DNA from: an uncultured Clostridia bacterium
Lineage (GTDB): Bacteria; Bacillota; Clostridia; Christensenellales; Borkfalkiaceae
DNA length: 64,000 bases
NCBI GenBank assembly: GCA_949283125.1
Contig: CASDRK010000014.1
Span: forward strand, 1-64,000
Reading direction: 5' to 3'
Each line of letters opens with the position of its first letter. The first letter of the stretch is position 1. The notes under the pieces are model-generated. The model saw only the letters and a program-made list of their open reading frames with translations. It did not search any database and had not been told where the DNA came from. The position numbers and the translations under genes were made by a program. Positions 63,909 to 64,000 of the stretch are shown here, piece after piece.

Positions 63909-63967
63909 AAACCGCACGCGCGGCACGCGGACGATCCGTCACGCGCGCAGGTTCAAGTTGAGTGTGT

Positions 63968-64000
63968 ATGAAAGAAGAGATTTTTGTAAAGGGCGCAAAG
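63968..64000 (+). CDS. uvrA: Excinuclease ABC subunit A, first 11 codons (partial)
   Basis: ATG 63968 begins MKEEIFVKGAK, the conserved N-terminus of UvrA (normally followed by EHNLKN), 59 bases after uvrB. The rest lies outside the window. Confidence 0.8.
   Translation, partial: MKEEIFVKGAK

Overview
The window looks like chromosome of an endospore-forming Gram-positive anaerobe of the class Clostridia, probably an uncultured gut lineage. Evidence: forespore channel genes spoVAD and spoVAE and the sporulation gene yunB; a large Bacillus-type SRP RNA of about 272 nt; a class A RNase P RNA; a T-box leader before pheST; lipoprotein signal peptides and sigma-A promoters of the TTGACA-17-TATAAT type; and fermentative enzymes (iron alcohol dehydrogenase with aldehyde dehydrogenase, a 2-hydroxyacyl-CoA dehydratase activase system, two-subunit class I fumarase). 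No tRNA or CRISPR array was seen. The genus cannot be fixed from the sequence.

Layout. 1-4.0 kb: tail of one secreted protein, then a 1279-residue family PL9 pectate lyase. 4.2-10.8 kb: pyruvate kinase, rnpB, DegV, a PlsC-like acyltransferase and the TldD/TldE protease pair. 11.0-16.4 kb: activase and HgdB-like dehydratase pair, then an alpha/beta hydrolase. 16.5-28.8 kb: transketolase and phosphohexomutase, proS, alcohol/aldehyde dehydrogenases, a MocR regulator, an IMP dehydrogenase of the Tritrichomonas type and an AEC transporter. 29.0-34.4 kb: a more A+T-rich accessory locus of BspA-like leucine-rich-repeat surface proteins. One such lipoprotein gene appears split by about 4.1 kb carrying a small membrane protein gene and an 820-residue InlB-repeat/LRR lipoprotein gene. 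34.4-36.6 kb: spoVAE-spoVAD diverging from yunB. 36.7-46.4 kb: pheST with T-box, fumarase, a CPBP protease operon with rlmH, an M14 peptidase and tadA, then prs and pth. 46.4-64 kb: mfd, a PrsA-like lipoprotein, uppP, a NatAB-type exporter, SRP RNA, mrp, a radical-SAM/DUF4130 pair, a two-component system, tcdA, uvrB and the first codons of uvrA.

The most unusual signals are regulatory. (1) The LRR lipoprotein locus at 34.2-34.4 kb has a predicted 138-nt leader RNA that begins exactly at a nested hairpin, can form an 8-bp loop-to-downstream pseudoknot and ends in an intrinsic terminator. (2) The gene after it has a one-base frameshift in an A6 tract of its signal peptide, which suggests phase variation or decay. 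(3) Both accessory genes have tandemly duplicated promoter segments. (4) At least five sigma-A promoters place the -10 box 6 to 9 nt before the start codon, so those mRNAs should be leaderless. The spoVAD/yunB divergent pair does the same with interleaved sigma-G and sigma-E type promoters in a 58-bp gap. (5) The IMP dehydrogenase carries the signature residues of the Tritrichomonas foetus enzyme at the same residue numbers.
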